DNA of 11,841 bases from Scenedesmus sp. ARA3. Lineage: Eukaryota; Chlorophyta; Chlorophyceae; Sphaeropleales; Scenedesmaceae. The notes beneath the pieces are model-generated. The model ran no database searches, was not told where the DNA came from, and saw only the letters and a list, made by a program, of their open reading frames with translations. Of the stretch, positions 8,870 to 11,841 are shown piece after piece. The position numbers and the translations under genes were made by a program. Location of the stretch: positions 1 through 11,841 of the forward strand of contig RWJK01000010.1 in NCBI GenBank assembly GCA_004335835.1, read 5' to 3'. How positions within the stretch are numbered: the stretch's first letter is position 1; each line of letters begins with the position of its first letter.

Positions 8870-9436
8870 TGATCAAGGAGGGCGGCAGCGCCGTCAATTG
8901 GGACGTGCCCAGCAGTGAGTGGCCTGTATGACAGCAGCAGCTGCAGCAGCAAACTCGCATCAGCACCTTGCTGCTACGGCGTTAGCCAGCAGCATCAGCA
9001 TCAACATGGAGCCCTCTAAAGCAATTTCAGCAGCGGCAGCAGCAGTTTTGTTGATCCACAGGTGTTCAGGAGCTGTGACCTGCAAGAAACACTTGAGTTG
9101 GGCTTTTGTTGAGCAGTATCAGCCAGTCATGAACACAGCTACCGCAAAATGTGCTCACACCTGCGCATGTCTGATGAGGACCTTTGTATAAAAGCTGTCC
9201 GCTACACCGTCCATACTGTGTAGGGGTATCACCACTGATTTTGTTCTTTGTCTGCTGCTGCGGCTGCAGAGAAGGAGCTGATGCTGCGCATGGCTGACCT
9301 GTGCAAGAGGCACCACAGCAGGAGCATGAAGCCGGGCCAGAAGGTGCAGGCAGGCGCTGGCAGCAGCAGCAGCGCCGCGGCAGCAGCAGGCAGCAGCAAG
9401 GGCGCAGCCAAGAAGTCTGGCAAGAAGAAGAAGTGA
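7594..9436 (+). CDS. SRP19: Signal recognition particle 19 kDa protein (SRP19)
   Basis: SRP19 binds SRP RNA and helps load SRP54, so it serves co-translational targeting to the endoplasmic reticulum. Exons: 7594-7611, 7702-7777, 8031-8104, 8678-8795 and 9270-9436. The phases of exons 2-5 join exactly, and the product is about 150 residues, close to the usual length (about 145). Family signatures in order: RVIIYPDYLNSAKTVAQGRR (exon 2), then IPADKAVDWPTIEQM (the GRRIP...A..P core); LHLQVDKE and RYPRNW (the YPR motif); GRLRVRLRKEDGSPVNPDV (the RVRVQLK.(D/E)DGS strand and NP); KKELMLRMADLCKRH (C-terminal helix); and a Lys-rich tail KKSGKKKK after a Ser/Ala run. There is an insertion of about eight residues between YPRN and GRLRV. 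Exon 1 (MASTDT) rests on a weak GTGCTG donor and is the least certain part. Confidence 0.88.
8114..8152. repeat. (CAG)13 run in SRP19 intron 3
   Basis: Thirteen uninterrupted CAG units start nine bases after the GTGTGT donor of SRP19 exon 3. Because CAG is itself an acceptor trinucleotide, the tract offers many potential but poor 3' splice sites. Confidence 0.95.
8830..8868. repeat. (CAG)13 run in SRP19 intron 4
   Basis: Thirteen uninterrupted CAG units lie 34 bases after the exon 4 donor and end exactly where the partial copy of exon 4 begins, so the last CAG could act as its acceptor. Confidence 0.95.
8869..8914 (+). repeat. Partial copy of SRP19 exon 4 3' end with donor
   Basis: Reads CTGATCAAGGAGGGCGGCAG and onward (LIKEGGSAVNWDVPS), matching LRKEDGSPVNPDVPN at the end of exon 4 (8678-8795). 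It ends with the identical donor context GTGAGTGGCCTG. It is 46 bases long and, if spliced in after exon 4, would shift the frame, so it should be excluded from a functional mRNA. The substitutions show some decay. Confidence 0.85.
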
Positions 9437-9505
9437 GCCAGCAGCAGCAGCAGTAGCAGCAGGCAGCAGCAAGGGTGCGGCCAGATTAGCAAGAAGAAGA
9501 AGTAG
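9437..9505 (+). repeat. Decayed copy of SRP19 C-terminal tail in the 3' UTR
   Basis: Just after the TGA stop (9434-9436), the segment GGCAGCAGCAAGGGTGCGGC then CAGATTAGCAAGAAGAAGAAGTAG repeats the last coding bases (GSSKGAAKKSGKKKK and stop). A deletion has changed the frame. It is a tandem duplication of the end of the coding sequence and does not extend the protein, because the first stop is intact. Confidence 0.75.
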
Positions 9506-10242
9506 TACTGTCGAAAACTTGGGCACAATCCAGAAGTGGCCCAGAAGCAGCAGCAGCAGCAACAGCAGCACTGGGACACAAGTCAAATGCAGGCTTGGCT
9601 GCGTGAGGTGCCCATGTGACCCTGGTGATTGCCGTGGTTTGGTGGGGCATACAATCAAGCCAGCAGCAGATCTAGCGGCATGGCACACTTGCAGAAAGGC
9701 ACTGGCTGCTCAGCTTACGTAGTTTACTGCTGGGAAACGCTGTTGGCCTGGTTGGGGCCGTCAGTGCTGACCCGGATATGCAGGGGCTGTCCAAATGGTT
9801 TGGGTGGGTTGGCTACTGCGTGCAGAGGTACCCGGTACTGCTGCCAAGCATGCAGGTTTGCTGCAAGAGATGTACTTTCAACACAGCACGCCACTGTCCT
9901 TACACTGGTGGGGCAAATCTGGTTTAAAGTGTCTTCCTTTTTCAATCTTACTGAGGGTGCAGGGTGGTTGCGCTGAGTGACACACAGCGGGTGAGACTGG
10001 GCGGGTGCTAACTTGGTGGCAGTTGATGCCTAACATGACCTGTCACTTTTGCCCGCCAAGCCCCACCTCTAACAATCAAGAGAAGCTCACCAAACATTGT
10101 ACGGCTGTTGCCGATCCGCACAACGTATGAAGCGTGGCTGGTTCATCAACGTCTCGCCTTTACATTGCGAACACAGCATACGCCGAGCTCGAGTAGCGTT
10201 ACCACTTTTTATTCTCGCACATATTAACATATAACAAGCGTC
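9506..10242. other. Intergenic: SRP19 3' region and upstream of next gene
   Basis: No gene was recognised. A short CAG run lies at about 9549-9570. Open frames here (for example 9629-9976 plus) contain no known motif. No plus-strand TGTAA signal was found for SRP19 in this stretch. The last ~50 bases before 10243 are AT-rich (TTTTTATTCTCGCACATATT) and may include the core promoter of the next gene. Confidence 0.5.
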
Positions 10243-11123
10243 ATGGCTACGGAAAAGCCTGCGTATGAGCCTACGACTGAGTTTGGCCAGCGCAACCCTC
10301 ACCTCGCTGCCCTCGTGCCTGATGCCATCGAGAACGCCGTAGACGCACTGCTGCCGGACAAGTTCGAAGCTTTTCTGGACCGCAGATGCGAGCGGGCGTA
10401 TTGTGAGTAGCACTCAGCACTTTGTCTTTTTTTGAAGGGCCCTGGCACTGACACATGCGAGAGTCTCACCACAGCCATCCTGCAACCTGCCTGCGTCATA
10501 ACCTGGGCCCAGAGCCCTTTGATAGTGTATATAGATGCTTATCGCTCCCTGCATGCAGCCCATGTAGCTCCAATTTTTTAAAGCCGGGTTACAGCAGCGC
10601 TGCTGTCAGGCCCCTACAGGGCGCGTCGCTGCTCCTGGCCAGGGCGCCAAAGCCAGCCTGAAACACAGCAGCAGCCACACACATGGTGCCGCACGCCCTT
10701 GAGCACCTTTACAAGTTGTACTCACGCAATGAACAACCGCTCCAACTTGGATATCATGTTGACGCGCCATGTCACCAAGCTCAAGCTCAACAAGTGTTGT
10801 GCGGCATGCCTGTACTGCAGACAAGTACCAGACCTTCAGGACTGGCATGCCGGAGGGCATTGGGGAGGTGGTGTGGCAGCCGCCAATCATAACATAAGTA
10901 ACAATCATAACACATTAATAACACATTACTCATCCCTGGCTGCTGCACTGCAACGGCTTTTTTGAGCAGACAAGTACCAGACCTTCAGGACCGACGTGCA
11001 GGAGGGCATCGGGGAGGTGGCTGGCGTGTTGTTCAGGGTGGCCAAGTACGCCTATGAAAAGTTCCACATCCATGACCTGGTGGTGAGTCATTTGGCAGGA
11101 ATCGCCTCCATATGTTACAGCAG

Positions 11124-11155
<32 letters not shown>

Positions 11156-11659
11156 GCAGCGGCAGCAGCATGCACAGATGTGCGTCAGCAGCTGTTCAGG
11201 GTGGCCAAGTACGCCTATGAAGATTTGCACATCCATGATCTGGTGGTGAGGCGCAGCAGCGGCGGCAGCGGCAGCAGCGGCAGCAGCAGCAGCAGCAGCA
11301 GGGGCGTGGGCGCAGCCACGCAAGCTGGTGCTGCAGCAGCCCTTGCGCTCCTGGTCTGCCTTCCAAGGCGCGCCAAGCAGCAAGTGTGTCTGGCTGAAGC
11401 TGTCACTGCTGCTGCCGCTGCTGCTGCTGCTGCCGCTGCTGCTGCTGCCGCAGTTTGGCGTGTACCACCTGGCGCTGCATCACTCCACGGTTGATGCTGT
11501 TGATGCAGTGGAGGGCAGCCGCGTGGATGACCCGGCACTGATTGACTACCTGATCCAGGTGAGACCCAGCCGCAGCAGCAGCAGCAGCAGCAGCAGCGTG
11601 GTGCAGTGGACGGCAGCTGCGTGGACGACCCGGCGCTGATTGACTGCTGTATTAGGTGA

Positions 11660-11697
<38 letters not shown>

Positions 11698-11777
11698 CCA
11701 GCACCAGTATGTTAATGCAGTGGATGGCAGCCGCGTGGACGACCCGGCACTGATTGGTTAACTGATCCAGGTGAGAC

Positions 11778-11820
<43 letters not shown>

Positions 11821-11841
11821 GGTGGTGCAGTGGAGGGCAGC
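10243..11841 (+). CDS. Unrecognised protein gene, 5' part, multi-exon
   Basis: Exons supported by phase and splice sites: 10243-10402 (MATEKPAYEPTTEFGQRNPH to FLDRRCERAY, phase-1 donor GTGAGT), 10970-11082 (KYQTFRTDVQEGIGEVAGVL then FRVAKYAYEKFHIHDLV, donor GTGAGT) and 11454-11558 (FGVYHLALHHSTVDAVDAVE then GSRVDDPALIDYLIQ, donor GTGAGA). They join in frame to about 127 residues and continue past the window. The start has an ATGGC context after an AT-rich leader. No signal peptide or membrane span is seen; the N-terminus is soluble and acidic. The family was not recognised and no function is proposed. An extra exon between the first two cannot be excluded. A phase-0 copy at 11192-11245 could be an additional in-frame exon. 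The introns contain long CAG runs and partial exon copies. Confidence 0.65.
10680..10820. other. Conserved-looking block of undecided strand inside intron 1 of the last gene
   Basis: On the plus strand one frame reads RSNLDIMLTRHVTKLKLNK and another EHLYKLYSRNEQPLQLGYHV. On the minus strand, acceptor CTGCAG (10820-10815) and donor GTGAGT (10727-10722) enclose TTLVELELGDMARQHDIQVG then AVVHC. All three look protein-like, and none joins in an obvious phase to the neighbouring exons. It may be an extra exon, a decayed exon copy or noncoding sequence. Confidence 0.3.
10821..10871 (+). repeat. Partial copy of the last gene's exon 2, 5' end with acceptor
   Basis: CTGCAG is followed by ACAAGTACCAGACCTTCAGG and sequence encoding GMPEGIGEVV, matching the start of exon 2 (10970; KYQTFRTDVQEGIGEVA). 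The match is lost after GGGGAGGTGG and the frame reaches a stop (TAA at about 10892). The copy lies upstream of its parent and supplies an additional acceptor. Confidence 0.85.
11192..11245 (+). repeat. In-frame copy of exon 2, 3' end (possible extra exon)
   Basis: Encodes LFRVAKYAYEDLHIHDLV, differing from the parent LFRVAKYAYEKFHIHDLV at two residues. It is flanked by a CAG acceptor (GCGTCAGCAG) and a GTGAGG donor. Its 54 bases are phase 0 on both sides, so it could be spliced between exon 2 and exon 3 without breaking the frame, adding an 18-residue repeat to the protein. Confidence 0.8.
11406..11453 (+). repeat. (CTG/CCG)n tract ending at the exon 3 acceptor of the last gene
   Basis: A run of CTG and CCG triplets ends CTGCCGCAG directly before the exon 3 start (11454). 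Similar (CTG)n-CAG arrangements precede SRP19 exon 4 (8656-8677) and P450 exon 8. The triplet run takes the place of the usual pyrimidine tract. Confidence 0.8.
11505..11841 (+). repeat. Tandem array of exon 3 end plus donor plus CAG run, at least 4 units
   Basis: The unit is the end of exon 3 (VEGSRVDDPALIDYLIQ), its GTGAGACC donor and a CAG run. Copies: parent at 11505-11558; 11603-11655 (VDGSCVDDPALID, then one base short); 11711-11770 (VDGSRVDDPALIG followed by a stop); and the start of a fourth at 11826-11841, cut by the window edge. Spacing is about 94-115 bases. CAG runs lie at about 11573-11597, 11663-11695 and 11779-11819. Donor sites are kept better than the reading frame. Confidence 0.9.

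Noticed and set aside
9155..9688. Minus-strand 177-residue Leu/Ala-rich open frame
   Set aside because: Antisense to the SRP19 last exon and its CAG runs; the poly-Leu comes from CTG repeats.
10087..10413. Minus-strand 108-residue open frame
   Set aside because: Antisense to exon 1 of the last gene, whose plus-strand frame has a good start and a phase-matched donor.
11033..11538. Minus-strand poly-Ala frames
   Set aside because: Produced by CAG/CTG runs opposite the plus-strand exons; no independent evidence.

Overview
The window looks like nuclear DNA of a green alga (Chlorophyta). The evidence is: many short exons with GTGAG-type donors and CTGCAG acceptors; a TGTAA poly(A) signal just after one stop codon; and very abundant CAG/CTG triplet runs in introns and as polyQ/polyA tracts in coding sequence. 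The repeat style recalls Scenedesmaceae, but that placement is inference. No bacterial operon structure, tRNA, rRNA or CRISPR array was seen.

Layout. (1) Positions 1-4364, minus strand: a multi-exon cytochrome P450 gene. Eight consecutive exons could be joined with matching phases, from an Ala-rich membrane anchor to the I-helix (AGHETT). A duplicated K-helix exon follows, and the haem-binding end lies outside the window. (2) 4365-5197: presumed P450 promoter plus the 3' end of the next gene; no gene recognised. (3) 5198-7039, minus: a single-exon 613-residue leucine-rich-repeat protein with polyQ, polyA and His-Gln tracts. (4) 7040-7593: divergent intergenic region, probably promoters for both neighbours. 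(5) 7594-9436, plus: a five-exon gene for the 19 kDa signal recognition particle protein (SRP19), about 150 residues; the exons join in phase. (6) 9437-10242: SRP19 3' region with a decayed copy of its C-terminal tail, then no recognisable gene. (7) 10243-end, plus: the 5' part of an unrecognised gene with three phase-matched exons, cut by the window edge.

The most striking signal is shared by all three spliced genes. Pieces of exons, nearly always carrying one splice junction, are repeated in the intron next to the parent exon. Copies of an exon's 3' end with its donor lie downstream. Copies of an exon's 5' end with its acceptor lie upstream. Many sit next to CAG/CTG runs. About 15 such copies were found, from near-perfect to clearly decayed (stops, frameshifts, internal deletions). 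They look like tandem duplications across exon-intron boundaries and leave arrays of extra potential splice sites. The four genes show no obvious functional link.
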